NCBI RefSeq assembly: GCF_035920445.1
Contig: NZ_CP109162.1
Location: 1 to 64,000, forward strand
Length of the DNA: 64,000 bases
DNA from: Nocardia sp. NBC_01730
GTDB taxonomy: Bacteria; Actinomycetota; Actinomycetes; Mycobacteriales; Mycobacteriaceae
Reading direction: 5' to 3'
In this document: in pieces, positions 35,231 through 45,157 of the stretch
Position numbering within the stretch: position 1 is the first letter of the stretch
Layout: each line of letters starts with the position of its first letter
Notes under the pieces: model-generated
Told to the model about the DNA's origin: nothing
Seen by the model: only the letters and a program-made list of their open reading frames with translations
Database searches by the model: none
Translations under genes and position numbers: made by a program

Positions 35231-36001
35231 ATCCTGTGCGGGCACCTCGTCGACCGCTCCGGCATGGCACACTCCCTCGCCGCTTTCGGTCGCGAGGGCA
35301 TGACCGCGGTCGCCATCGAGGAGTGGCAGGTCGCCAGCCCGGTCTACACCCGCCGCATGCAGGAGGCGCTCGGCTTCACCGGCGACGGCGTGGAGACCAT
35401 TTTCAAAGGCCTGCAACTCGATATCGGCGCGCCGCCCCAGTTCATGGACTTCGGTTTCCGCATCGACGACCACAACCACGGTGAGTTCTGGCTCGACCAC
35501 TGTGGAGCGCTGGCGGACGTGGAGCCGATGGGCGACGACTACGTCATGTCGATGTGCCACGACATCGAGGATCCGACCTTCGACGCGACGGCCCTGGCCA
35601 CCAACCCGCATGCCCAGGTCCGGCCGATCCACCGCCCGCCGCGGCGACCGGCCGACCGGAAACCGCGCTTCTGCGCCCGGGTCGCCGCGACCGACGAGCA
35701 CAGCTGGAGCGCCGACATCGTGCTCGGCGACCGGCCGTTCCGCGAGGCGGGCGAGGTCGCGCTGACCCGCTTCAGCACCGGCGCTGCCTTCACCTTCACC
35801 GACCGGGAATACCGCTGCCGCTCACGGTCGTGTGACAGTCCACCCAGAGATGGAATGACATCAGCTGTTCCCGGCCGTGCGTCGGCGGTAGCGGACGGTG
35901 CAGGGCTGTCTCAGTTGCACGACCATCTTGGAGTGGTCGTTGCGGTAGCTCGTCGCCGGTGTCGGCGACGCCTCGTCGAGCTTGCAACCTGGTCGCCGTA
36001 G
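35231..36001 (+). pseudogene. Truncated conserved actinobacterial protein fused in frame to the P450 remnant
   Basis: From about 35231 the frame that carries the P450 MGVPEGDRAE block continues into unrelated sequence: GMAHSLAAFGREGMTAVAIE, SPVYTRRMQEALGF, ETIFKGLQLDIGAPPQFMDF, HCGALADVEPMGDDYVMSMC and NPHAQVRPIHRPPR. These look like a conserved globular protein whose own N-terminus has been replaced. I recognise the pattern as a recurring actinobacterial hypothetical family, without known function. The open frame from ATG 35180 would give a 273-residue chimera. The last 50 residues are low quality and probably out of family. Confidence 0.6.
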
Positions 36002-36047
36002 AGGCTGAGACCGTGGTCGCTGTGGTAAGCGCACCCGAAAACGCGCA

Positions 36048-36075
36048 AAAGCCCCGCGCCGTAGCGCGGGGCTTT
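36048..36075 (-). terminator. Terminator of the cold-shock gene
   Basis: AAAGCCCCGCGC and its exact complement GCGCGGGGCTTT form a 12-base-pair stem with a four-base loop, 16 bases past the cspA stop on the minus strand. A run of T follows on that strand. Confidence 0.85.
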
Positions 36076-36090
36076 ACCAAGCTGCGTCGA

Positions 36091-36294
36091 TCAGATGGCG
36101 CGGACGTCCTGGGCCTGCGGGCCCTTCTGTCCTTGGCCGACCTCGAACTCCACGCGCTGCCCCTCTTCAAGGGACTTGAATCCCGAGCCGGACACGGCGG
36201 AATAATGAACGAAGACGTCAGGACCGCCACCGTCTTGCGCGATGAAGCCGAAGCCTTTTTCGCTGTTGAACCACTTCACACTGCCTTGAGTCAT
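36091..36294 (-). CDS. cspA: Cold-shock protein, CspA family
   Basis: The 67-residue single cold-shock domain carries both nucleic-acid motifs, KGFGFI (RNP1) and VFVHYS (RNP2). It binds single-stranded RNA or DNA and acts as an RNA chaperone. Length and start are standard. It has its own terminator. The long upstream gap (36295-36664) presumably holds its promoter and leader. Confidence 0.96.
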   Translation of the reverse strand: MTQGSVKWFNSEKGFGFIAQDGGGPDVFVHYSAVSGSGFKSLEEGQRVEFEVGQGQKGPQAQDVRAI

Positions 36295-36664
36295 TGCTTA
36301 CTTCATTCTTTTCTGTAGATGAGCCAAGCGGATCACGTCGATCGGCCTGATCTCACTGAACAAGCATGCCATGGAACGGTGGTTCTCGGCGTGATTGTGA
36401 GCTAACGAACATCGAGCGGGCCAGGCGTGGCGCCCGCCGCCTCCTCGCCGGACACGCCGAATCAGGTGTTGACGGCGGCCGACTATCCGCAATAGCGGCA
36501 TGACCGAATCCGGCCTGGCCGCAATCCTATTCGGCCAAGTGCCGGTCAGCGACTTGTAGCCGGAGGCGCCTGCGCGATCGATTGCGGCCTTGGCAACACC
36601 TGAGAAGGCGCCCAGCAGTGTGACCTTCCGGTTCGGTCCGACAGGAGCGGTCGCGGGTGGCTGA
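36295..36664. other. 370-base region upstream of cspA
   Basis: This region lies between the cspA start and the end of the protease gene, both on the minus strand. It should hold the cspA promoter and 5' leader. No structured leader motif or gene is recognised with confidence. Confidence 0.5.
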
Positions 36665-37354
36665 TCATCCGGCCGGTAGCGGCCGGTAGCCGGCGCCCAC
36701 GTCGCCGCGCGTTTCCAGATCGGCGATGATCGTGCTGATATTCGTGCCGACTTCCGGACCGAAGCAGCCAATGCCCAGGTATGCGTTCACCATGCCGACC
36801 AGGGTGGTGCCGACCAGAACAGGCGCACCGGAATCGCCTTTCAGTACGCACATCTGAGTCCAGGTCTCGTTGCTGGTCGCGCGCACGTCGCCCCAGGCAA
36901 CGCCGCAGCTGGTGCCGGTGGTGCGGCCCTTCTTGCACACCACCGTCGGGAACTGCGCGGGCGCGCCGATCCCGGTGATGGTCGTCGCACCCACCCGAGC
37001 GATGGGCGTGATCCGACCCTGGTCGAATTCGATGACCGCGTAGTCCAGTCTGGGATCGGAGTGCACGAAGCGGCCGACCACCCCGTAGCTGGGATCGGCT
37101 TCCGCGCGGACCGTCGCGCCCTGGTCACCGCAGTGACCAGCCGTCAGCCCGAGTAGCCGCCCGTCACGGTCGTGGCCGACGGTGGTGAGTGTGCACTCGG
37201 CGCGGCTGTCGATGATGATTCCCGAACCGCCGCCGACGGCGGGCGGGTCGGACCGGGCCTGTGCGGTTCCGGCTCCGCCGATGGCCAGTGCTGCGGCGCC
37301 CATCGCGGCGAGCGCCGTGTGTGACCACGTCGGTCCGGTAGTGCAATTGCGCAT
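36665..37354 (-). CDS. Secreted S1-family serine protease
   Basis: The 229-residue product has an N-terminal signal peptide (HTALAAMGAAALAIGGAGTA, cleavage near AQA) followed by a chymotrypsin-fold protease. The triad is visible: His in LTAGHCG, Asp in RLDYAVIEF and Ser in KGDSGAPVLVG. Paired Cys (TAGHC, GTSC, QMC, GIGC) suggest disulfides. It resembles streptogrisin-type S1 enzymes. ATG 37354 is chosen as the start of the signal peptide; the frame is open well upstream. Confidence 0.88.
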   Translation of the reverse strand: MRNCTTGPTWSHTALAAMGAAALAIGGAGTAQARSDPPAVGGGSGIIIDSRAECTLTTVGHDRDGRLLGLTAGHCGDQGATVRAEADPSYGVVGRFVHSDPRLDYAVIEFDQGRITPIARVGATTITGIGAPAQFPTVVCKKGRTTGTSCGVAWGDVRATSNETWTQMCVLKGDSGAPVLVGTTLVGMVNAYLGIGCFGPEVGTNISTIIADLETRGDVGAGYRPLPAG

Positions 37355-37419
37355 CGAAGTTCCTTGCTTTCCAGCTGAATTGGGTTCCGGCCGTATGGCG
37401 CCGATCGGACTGCTGTGGC

Positions 37420-37749
37420 TCAGCTGCGGCCCAACGCCTTTTCCAGCTGGCTCTTGGTCATCCGGGAGCGACCGTTGATATTGCGCTTCTTCGCTTCGTT
37501 GTACAGTTGGTCCCGCGTCGGGCCCTTCAGCCCACCGCGCCCGGAGCGCTGACCGCCCCGTTGCTGCGGAGACTTGTCCACTATGGAGGTCCGGCTCGCG
37601 GTCTTGGTCCTGCCCTGCTGTGCCCGGTTCTTGTTGACCGTGCGCGCGGCAATCTCTTTCGCGCGTTCCGTGCTCGCGCCCCGGCCCTTCGCCGAGTCCT
37701 TGACGTGCTCGTACTGCCGTTCTTCCTTGCTGCTCCATTCCTTGGGCAT
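37420..37749 (-). CDS. Small basic protein with Rho_N/SAP-like C-terminus
   Basis: The 109-residue, highly basic protein starts MPKEWSSKEERQYEHVKDSA, continues with a KEIAARTVNKNRAQQGRTKT helix and a disordered GQRSGRGG linker, and ends TRDQLYNEAKKRNINGRSRM followed by TKSQLEKAL. The end resembles the Rho N-terminal/SAP fold that binds nucleic acid. Such proteins are widespread in actinobacteria and uncharacterised; a DNA- or RNA-binding role is inference. The ribosome site AGGAGGTGTG lies just before the start. Confidence 0.8.
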   Translation of the reverse strand: MPKEWSSKEERQYEHVKDSAKGRGASTERAKEIAARTVNKNRAQQGRTKTASRTSIVDKSPQQRGGQRSGRGGLKGPTRDQLYNEAKKRNINGRSRMTKSQLEKALGRS

Positions 37750-38111
37750 CTCACACCTCCTGGATCGCGACTACCCGCGCATCGGCATTCCAACCGCGCC
37801 GTGGACGGTGGATGGCATTCGCTCAGTCCGGAAGAGTTTCACGCGCATGCCGGCGACGGTGCCGCGCTGTGCCGCGGGTTCTCGCCGTCACGAACCCCGT
37901 GCAATCGCGCGTGACCGGGAAGGGAGCGGTGGGAGGCAGGTTGCCGAGGCCCGTCGGCGGATTCAGTGCGTACCTGTTGCGGTGCAATGTCTTCGGCCCT
38001 TGTCAGCAGGGCCGACCGGTCGCTCGATACTGCACCCCCTGCGGCACTGAACACCCAGCGTCGACTCGGCTCCTGGCGCACGACCCAGTTCGCCGAACCA
38101 CCGCTGGCGGG
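37750..38111. other. 360-base region after sdaA
   Basis: No gene is recognised. A hairpin of TCGGCCCT and AGGGCCGA (37993-38015, loop seven) is a possible terminator for sdaA, about 100 bases past its stop on the minus strand. Confidence 0.45.
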
Positions 38112-39535
<1,424 letters not shown>

Positions 39536-39539
<4 letters not shown>

Positions 39540-39604
39540 CGGGATTTCGTCTCGGATACCGTCGCGTTCAGGCGGCGGAGGACGAAGTGTTGTTGGTCGG
39601 GCAT
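39536..39604 (-). CDS. 22-residue ORF translationally coupled to sdaA
   Basis: The minus strand reads AGGAG, eight bases, then ATG opening a 22-codon frame ([20 protein letters not shown] and two more residues). Its TGA overlaps the sdaA ATG (ATGA). sdaA itself has no better ribosome site, so translation of sdaA probably depends on this short frame. It contains no Ser or Gly codon run that would suggest attenuation. It may be the tail of a gene cut by the neighbouring transposase insertion. No similarity is recognised. Confidence 0.45.
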
Positions 39605-39631
39605 GTCGGTGCTCCTGGATAGAGTGCGTGT

Positions 39632-39973
39632 GTGGATGAGGTGGTGCGGTACACGTACCGGCTTCGGCCGGGTGCCACCGCCGAAGCGGCGCTTCTGGCC
39701 GAGTGGGGGCGGTGTCGGTGGTTGTGGAATGAGGCCGTCCACCAACAGAAATCGGGTGCCAAGCCGACGTTCGCGAAGCTGGGGAAACTGCTCACCGCGG
39801 CCCGCGCGAAACTCCCATGGCTGCGTGAGGGCTCCCAGGTCGCCCAAGAACAGGCGCTTCGCGGATACGCGCAATCCTCGGATCACTCGTTCAAGGTGAA
39901 GGGACGCCGCAAACCGAGGATCAAGGCGTGCCCTTCGCTTGCATCACCGCCACCGGGGGAGGCGAATCTGTGA
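39632..39973 (+). pseudogene. Truncated TnpB (IS605/IS607-type OrfB) remnant
   Basis: The 113-residue frame begins like Tnp[35 protein letters not shown] and AQEQALRGYAQ, then KVKGRRKPRIK. The family continues for about 300 more residues with the RuvC-like DDE centre and a zinc finger, all absent here. After about residue 95 the sequence is unrelated. No tnpA or element ends were seen. It lies on the opposite strand between purU and sdaA, so it probably marks an insertion into that operon followed by deletion. Confidence 0.75.
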
Positions 39974-40057
39974 GCGTTTCGCCGCGCTGGAGCGAGAGCC
40001 AGGAGTGATCGCCGGTGTAACTCCGATCCGCGGGGATGCGTGGTGTAGACACGGCTT

Positions 40058-40906
40058 TCACTGGAAGACGATGGTGCTGTGGCCGTTGAGTAGAACCCGG
40101 CGCTCGCAGTGCCAGCGGACTGCGCGGGACAGCGCCAGCGCCTCGGCGTCTCGGCCCACGGTGGCCAGGCGCAGCGGGTCGAAGGTGTGGTCGATGCGGA
40201 TGACCTCTTGTTCGATGATCGGCCCCTCGTCCAGGTCGGGGGTGACGTAGTGGGCCGTGGCGCCGACCAGCTTGACGCCCCGGTCGTAGGCCTGGTGATA
40301 CGGCTTGGCGCCCTTGAAACCGGGCAGGAACGAGTGGTGGATGTTGATGGCCCGTCCGTGCAGCAGTTGGCAGGCCTCGTCGGACAGCACCTGCATATAG
40401 CGGGCGAGCACGACGAGGTCCACTTGCCGCTCGTCAACCAGTTCCAGCAGGCGCGCCTCGGCTTGCGGCTTGGTCGTCATGGAGACGGGGACGTGGTAGA
40501 ACGGCAGCCCGGCCGCCTCGGACATCGGCCGCAGGTCCTCATGGTTGGAGACCACGCCGACGAGCTCACCGCCCAGGTTGCCCGCGCGCCATCGAAAGAT
40601 CAGGTCGTTGAGGCAGTGGCCGAGGTGGGAGACCATCACGAGAATGCGCGGAACGCGCTCGTCACCGAGGGTGAACGTCATGCCGAACTCGGTAGCGACG
40701 GATTCGAACGCTGTGCTCAGCTGTGCGCCTTGCGCCTCGCGCCCGGAGTTGAAGCAGGTGCGCAGGAACAGGGACCCGCCTCTGGTGTCGTCGAACTGCT
40801 GGTGCTCGATGATGTCGCACCCACGCTGGATGAGGAACGAGCTGACCGCGTGGACGATGCCCGGCCGCTGTGGGCAGCTGAGTGTCAGGGTGAAGTTGTG
40901 CGTCAC
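40058..40906 (-). CDS. purU: Formyltetrahydrofolate deformylase
   Basis: The 282-residue enzyme hydrolyses 10-formyl-tetrahydrofolate to formate and tetrahydrofolate. An N-terminal ACT domain (FTLTLSCPQRPGIVHAVSSF) is followed by the formyltransferase fold with NIHHSFLPGFKGAKPYHQAY and the catalytic Asp in TPDLDEGPIIEQ. GTG 40906 follows AGGAG by five bases and gives the usual length. purU is linked to sarcosine oxidase genes in corynebacteria too, where it restores free folate for demethylation. Confidence 0.94.
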   Translation of the reverse strand: MTHNFTLTLSCPQRPGIVHAVSSFLIQRGCDIIEHQQFDDTRGGSLFLRTCFNSGREAQGAQLSTAFESVATEFGMTFTLGDERVPRILVMVSHLGHCLNDLIFRWRAGNLGGELVGVVSNHEDLRPMSEAAGLPFYHVPVSMTTKPQAEARLLELVDERQVDLVVLARYMQVLSDEACQLLHGRAINIHHSFLPGFKGAKPYHQAYDRGVKLVGATAHYVTPDLDEGPIIEQEVIRIDHTFDPLRLATVGRDAEALALSRAVRWHCERRVLLNGHSTIVFQ

Positions 40907-41000
40907 GGGGTCTCCTGGGCGTTCGGCGATAGGGGAGCGGCGCCGGGTGTTTCGTCGCGCGGGCTGCTCGATCGAGAGACTGGACGGATATTCCGTTCGA

Positions 41001-41028
41001 ATATCAGAAATATAGTTCTGATATATCA
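41001..41028. promoter_or_regulatory. Operator site 1 (TGATATATCA) with overlapping inverted repeat
   Basis: The palindrome TGATATATCA is at 41019-41028 within CTGATATATCA. It overlaps a second perfect inverted repeat, ATATCAGAA (41001-41009) and TTCTGATAT (41016-41024) with six bases between. The site lies between purU (start 95 bases to the left) and the divergent gntR gene (start 74 bases to the right), so it can control both. Confidence 0.7.
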
Positions 41029-41101
41029 ATATGATTCACAGCATATTGCACGAGTGTGAACGGGGTCAAGCGTCCCGATCCGACGGCATAGGATGCTCGT
41101 T

Positions 41102-41767
41102 GTGAGCACTGTCGCGCCGATTCCCGAGGGTGTGCCGGACTCGTTGGCCGAGCGTGCGTACGCGGCGATCCGGGACCGATTGATCATGCTCGACATCCGG
41201 CCCAACGCGGCGATTGTCGAGAACGAGCTGGCGAGGGACCTCGGGGCCGGCCGGACGCCGGTCCGCGAAGCGCTCAAGCGGCTGGAGATGGACCGGCTGG
41301 TTGTGTCATACCCGCGCCGAGGGACCTTCGCGACCGGCGTAGATATCACCGACCTCGCGCACATCTCCGAAATCCGGCAGGTGCTCGAGCCACTCGCCGC
41401 ACGTCGAGCCGCGCAGGTGGCGAACGCGGCGATCCGGTCGGAGCTGCGGGATCTGGCGGACCGCACCGAGCGGCTCGACGTCGCCGGGATCGATCGTCGA
41501 GAGCTCATGCGGTGGGACCTGACCGTGCACCGGGCGATCTACCGGGCGACCGGCAACCTGCACTTGCAGGACGTACTCGTCCGACACGACGACCTGGCTA
41601 CCCGGATCTTCTGCCTGTTCCTCGACCGTATGCCGACAGTCGCCCAACATGTGGGTGAGCATGTGGCGCTGCTGCGGGCGATCGCAGACGGCGAGGCCGA
41701 CCGTGCGGCCGAACTCGCGCGCGACCACGTCACCGGCTTCGAACGCGCGATACGCGCCGTCGTCTGA
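41102..41767 (+). CDS. GntR-family regulator, FCD (FadR-type) subgroup, copy A
   Basis: The 221-residue protein has an N-terminal winged helix (RAYAAIRDRLIMLDIRPNAA, VENELARDLGAGRTPVREAL and the wing YPRRGTFATGV) and a C-terminal all-helical FCD effector domain with metal-site His and Asp residues (DLTVHRAIYRATGN). It is clearly paralogous to the regulator at 54452-55120: both share RTPVREALKRLE, RLVVxYPRRGTFAT and DITDLAHISEIR. The start GTG 41102 matches the start of that paralogue. ATG 41093 is an alternative. It probably binds site 1. Confidence 0.88.
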   Translation: MSTVAPIPEGVPDSLAERAYAAIRDRLIMLDIRPNAAIVENELARDLGAGRTPVREALKRLEMDRLVVSYPRRGTFATGVDITDLAHISEIRQVLEPLAARRAAQVANAAIRSELRDLADRTERLDVAGIDRRELMRWDLTVHRAIYRATGNLHLQDVLVRHDDLATRIFCLFLDRMPTVAQHVGEHVALLRAIADGEADRAAELARDHVTGFERAIRAVV

Positions 41768-42131
41768 CCGCAGCGCCGGCCTTGTCCGCTGCGCCATCTG
41801 TTGGGAAAGCTTGCACGACGGGAGTTGTCGTGCCTGGGCAAGGTCGACCGGTCCAGGGTCGAATGGTCGTCGAACGCGCGACTCTCTGGCCAACGGCGCG
41901 GCGCTGAAACGGAGTGTGACCTGAACCGGCGCGGTGTAGGCCGCCCATCGACGCCGCGTTGATCCCGGCGTCCGCCCCGCTGGCGCCGTACCACTTCATC
42001 GAATGAGTCACTGTGGCACATGGTTACGGGAGCGCTCGTTTACACGCGCTCTTGACAACCGAGTGTGACCCCACGCACGCTGTTGCATATCGCGAATCGA
42101 GTTTCGCTAGGCGCTACAGAGAGGCCCCTTC
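41768..42131. other. Region upstream of the Rieske oxygenase operon
   Basis: No gene is recognised. A TTGACA box occurs at 42052 but no matching -10 box lies 17 bases away. The inverted repeat GCGAA-N6-TTCGC (42092-42107) about 25 bases before the ferredoxin start is a weak operator candidate, perhaps for the IclR protein. The TGATATATCA motif is absent here. Confidence 0.4.
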
Positions 42132-42491
42132 ATGCTCGAAGTCTGCCTACTATCCGAGCTACCCCGCGGTGCGACCCGTCGTATCGAGGCGGTCCCCCCG
42201 ATCGCGGTATTCCATACCGACGACGGCGAGCTGTACGCCATCGACGACACCTGCACCCACCAGGACGCCTCTCTGGCAGACGGCTGGCTCGAGGGCTGCC
42301 AGGTCGAATGCCCCCTGCACGCCTCGCGGTTCGACTTGCGTACCGGTGCGGTGGACGCCCCGCCTGCCAAGCTGCCGGTGCGTACCCATCGGGTGGAGAT
42401 CATCGACGGTGTCATCCACGTCGAGCTCAGCAGCGCTGCACCGAACCTGCCTCCGAGCATGTCCGTGCGGAGGCTGGAGGCCGGGCGATGA
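42132..42491 (+). CDS. Rieske-type ferredoxin of the oxygenase system
   Basis: The 119-residue protein binds one Rieske 2Fe-2S cluster through Cys41-x-His43 (CTHQD) and Cys60-x2-His63 (CPLHASRFDLRTG). Such ferredoxins carry electrons from reductase to the terminal oxygenase. The gene is followed by the reductase with an ATGA overlap. Together with the oxygenase it forms a three-component system. Confidence 0.93.
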   Translation: MLEVCLLSELPRGATRRIEAVPPIAVFHTDDGELYAIDDTCTHQDASLADGWLEGCQVECPLHASRFDLRTGAVDAPPAKLPVRTHRVEIIDGVIHVELSSAAPNLPPSMSVRRLEAGR

Positions 42492-43657
42492 GGACCATCG
42501 CGGTCATCGGCGCCTCGCTGGCCGGTCTCTCCGCCGCTCGCGCCCTGCGCGCCCAGGGATTCGACGGCGAGCTGACCGTCGTCGGCGCCGAGGCCCATCG
42601 GCCCTACGACCGCCCGCCACTGTCGAAGGAGTTCCTCGCCGGCGAGATCGACGCCCACACCCTGGCCCTCGAGCTCGACGACGAGAACCTTTGCGCGCGT
42701 TGGCTGCTCGGTGCCCATGCCACCCGGCTCGACGCCGCGGGGGGAGCGGTGGAGCTCGAGGACGGTACCCGGATCAGCGCCGACGGTGTCGTGATCGCCA
42801 CCGGAGCCCGTGCGCGCCAGTGGCCTGGCTCGGAAGCGATGGCCGGTGTGCATGTGCTGCGTACTCTCGACGACGCGCTGGCACTGCGGGACGAGCTCCG
42901 CGACGGCGCCCGGCTCGCCGTCATCGGCGCCGGGTTCATCGGTGCCGAGGTCGCCTCGACCGCCCGCAAGCTCGGTCTCGAGGTGACCGTGGTCGAGGCC
43001 GCGCCCACCCCGCTGGCCGGGCCGCTCGGGGCCCAGCTCGGCGCTGCGGTAGCGCGGCTGCACACCGAGCACGGCACGACGCTGCGCTGTGGGGTCGGCG
43101 TCGCCGGGCTGACCGGCAGCGACCGGGTCACCGGGGTCGAGCTCGCCGACGGTACACACCTGCCCGCGGATGTGGTACTCGTCGGCGTCGGCGCAATCCC
43201 GAACATCGAGTGGCTGCACGGCGGTCCCGTGGAATTGGGCAACGGCGTGCTGTGCGACGAGGGCGGGGTGACGTCGATCCCGCACGTGGTCGCCGTGGGG
43301 GACTGCGCATCCTGGCACGAGCCGCTCCTCGGCCGGCGGCACCGGGTCGAGCACTGGACTGCGGCGATGGAGCGTCCGGCCATCGCTGTCTCGACGTTGC
43401 TTGCCGGCGGGCTGCACCAAGGAACGTCCGCCAAGCCGCCCTACTTTTGGTCCGACCAGTACGGCAAGCGAATCCAGTTTGCCGGCATCGCCCACCCCGA
43501 CGACGAGATCACCGTTGAGGACGGCGTTTTCGATGGGACCAGCTTCCTGGTCGTGTACCGCCGCGAGGGCCTGCCGGTCGCGGTCCTCGGCGTCGACCGG
43601 CCGCGGCTGTTCACCCGCTGGCGGCGCCGGCTCGCAAGCCTGTCCGCCGCCTCGTGA
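42488..43657 (+). CDS. FAD-dependent NAD(P)H-ferredoxin reductase
   Basis: The 389-residue flavoprotein has an N-terminal FAD motif (VIGASLAGLSAARALRAQG), a central NAD(P) motif (VIGAGFIGAEVASTARKLG), the FAD-contact segment VVAVGDCASWHE and a C-terminal reductase domain. It belongs to the ferredoxin/rubredoxin reductase type that serves Rieske dioxygenases. ATG 42488 overlaps the ferredoxin stop. A longer open frame upstream is not needed. Confidence 0.93.
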   Translation: MRTIAVIGASLAGLSAARALRAQGFDGELTVVGAEAHRPYDRPPLSKEFLAGEIDAHTLALELDDENLCARWLLGAHATRLDAAGGAVELEDGTRISADGVVIATGARARQWPGSEAMAGVHVLRTLDDALALRDELRDGARLAVIGAGFIGAEVASTARKLGLEVTVVEAAPTPLAGPLGAQLGAAVARLHTEHGTTLRCGVGVAGLTGSDRVTGVELADGTHLPADVVLVGVGAIPNIEWLHGGPVELGNGVLCDEGGVTSIPHVVAVGDCASWHEPLLGRRHRVEHWTAAMERPAIAVSTLLAGGLHQGTSAKPPYFWSDQYGKRIQFAGIAHPDDEITVEDGVFDGTSFLVVYRREGLPVAVLGVDRPRLFTRWRRRLASLSAAS

Positions 43658-43719
43658 CCGGGAACCGGACACCTCCAGCGAGATCGAACACAACATCGAC
43701 ACCGAAGAAGGAGCCTGCC

Positions 43720-44841
43720 GTGACCACCGCCAGCCTGCCCGAGAGTCTGATCGCCACGCTGCCCGGCCACTACTACACCGACGCCGAGGTCTTCGCCCTC
43801 GAACAGGAGAAGGTCTTCGAGGCGATGTGGTTCTGCATCGTGCGCGCCGCCGACCTCGAGAAGCCAGGCGCGTTCAAGACCGTGCAGGTCGGGCGCGAGA
43901 GTGTGCTCGTCGCACGGTCCCGCTCGGGGGAGGTGCGTGCGTTCTTCAACGTCTGTCGCCACCGCGGTGCGCGCCTGTGTACCCAGGAGAGCGGGGAGGT
44001 CCAGCGCGCGTTCCAGTGCCCCTATCACGCCTGGACCTACGACCTGGATGGCAAGCTGGTGGCCGCGCCCAACCTGACGAAGATGCCGGACATCGACCGG
44101 GTCGATTTCGGCCTGCGGCGCATCGCCGTGCGGGAGTGGCTCGGCTACGTCTGGGTCTGTCTCGCCAACCAGCCGCCGTCATTCGATGAGACGGTGCTGC
44201 GGGAGGTGCGCGACCGGCTCGGCGACCTCGAGTCCATCGCCCGCTACGACATCGCCGAGCTCAGTGTCGGCCGCCGGATCGTCTATGACGTCAAGGCGAA
44301 CTGGAAGCTGATTGTCGAGAACTTCATGGAGTGCTACCACTGCGCCACGATCCACCCGGAGCTCACGGAGGTGCTTCCGGAATTCGCGGACGGCTACGCT
44401 GCGCAGTACTACGTCGGTCACGGTGCCGAATTCGGCGCGAACATCGAGGGATTCACGGTCGACGGCTCGCACGGACTCGACCGGATCCCTGGTGTCGCCG
44501 AGGATCAGGACCGGCGCTACTACGCGATCACCATCAAGCCGCAGGTGTTCGTCAACCTGGTGCCCGATCATGTGATCGTGCATCGGATGTTCCCGCTTGC
44601 TGCCGACCACACGGTCGTCGAATGCGACTGGCTCTACCTGCCCGAGGTGGTCACCGCCGGCAAGGACCTCAGCCGTTCGGTGGAGCTGTTTCATCGGGTC
44701 AACCAGCAGGACTTCGATGCGTGCGAGCGGTGCCAGCCCGCGATGAGCTCGCGGACCTACCGCGACGGCGGGGTGCTGGTTCCCAGCGAACACCACATCG
44801 GTGCGTTCCACGACTGGCTGCGCACCAAGATCGCCGACTGA
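43720..44841 (+). CDS. Rieske non-heme iron oxygenase, GbcA-like (probable glycine betaine demethylase)
   Basis: The 373-residue oxygenase subunit has a Rieske cluster (Cys79-x-His81 in CRHRGARLC, Cys100-x2-His103 in CPYHAWTYD) and a mononuclear iron site (His207 and His212 in NFMECYHCATIHPEL). These features fit the GbcA/stachydrine-demethylase group that removes methyl groups from quaternary amines as formaldehyde. The neighbouring dimethylglycine- and sarcosine-oxidising genes make glycine betaine the likeliest substrate; carnitine or proline betaine are alternatives. GTG 43720 has AAGGAG upstream. Confidence 0.85.
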   Translation: MTTASLPESLIATLPGHYYTDAEVFALEQEKVFEAMWFCIVRAADLEKPGAFKTVQVGRESVLVARSRSGEVRAFFNVCRHRGARLCTQESGEVQRAFQCPYHAWTYDLDGKLVAAPNLTKMPDIDRVDFGLRRIAVREWLGYVWVCLANQPPSFDETVLREVRDRLGDLESIARYDIAELSVGRRIVYDVKANWKLIVENFMECYHCATIHPELTEVLPEFADGYAAQYYVGHGAEFGANIEGFTVDGSHGLDRIPGVAEDQDRRYYAITIKPQVFVNLVPDHVIVHRMFPLAADHTVVECDWLYLPEVVTAGKDLSRSVELFHRVNQQDFDACERCQPAMSSRTYRDGGVLVPSEHHIGAFHDWLRTKIAD

Positions 44842-45157
44842 CTGCTCGCTATATCCGGGACCTCGCTCGGGAGTATCGAACCGTACTGCCTGGCGAACTC
44901 ACGATAGGCTCTGACCGCACCCGCGCGCTGCTCCCCGGCCTCGACACCAACTTTCTCGATTCCGGTTAGAGCCGGAGGTGGAGTTCGAACGCGTGAGCGG
45001 CACCGCCCGCATGTGACTGACGGGTTCGGCATATCGGGTCTTCCATGTAACCGTGGCGCGTCTCCGCATCGAGGGACGAGCCCAAGTTTCGTACGTGCCC
45101 AAGCGGCGCGGCGATGCACGGCCGAGAGCGACTGACCCCGCGCCCCGGAAACGGAAA
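44842..45157. other. 316-base region between convergent oxygenase and iclR genes
   Basis: The short open frames seen here have no recognisable similarity, and no strong hairpin was found. The region presumably contains the terminators of the two convergent genes. Confidence 0.4.

Noticed and set aside
39632..39973. Active TnpB with guide RNA
   Set aside because: The RuvC-like catalytic part is missing, so it cannot be an active nuclease.
39974..40057. Possible glycine riboswitch between purU and sdaA
   Set aside because: Small hairpins are visible (GGCGAA/TTCGCC), but the conserved glycine aptamer core was not found on either strand.
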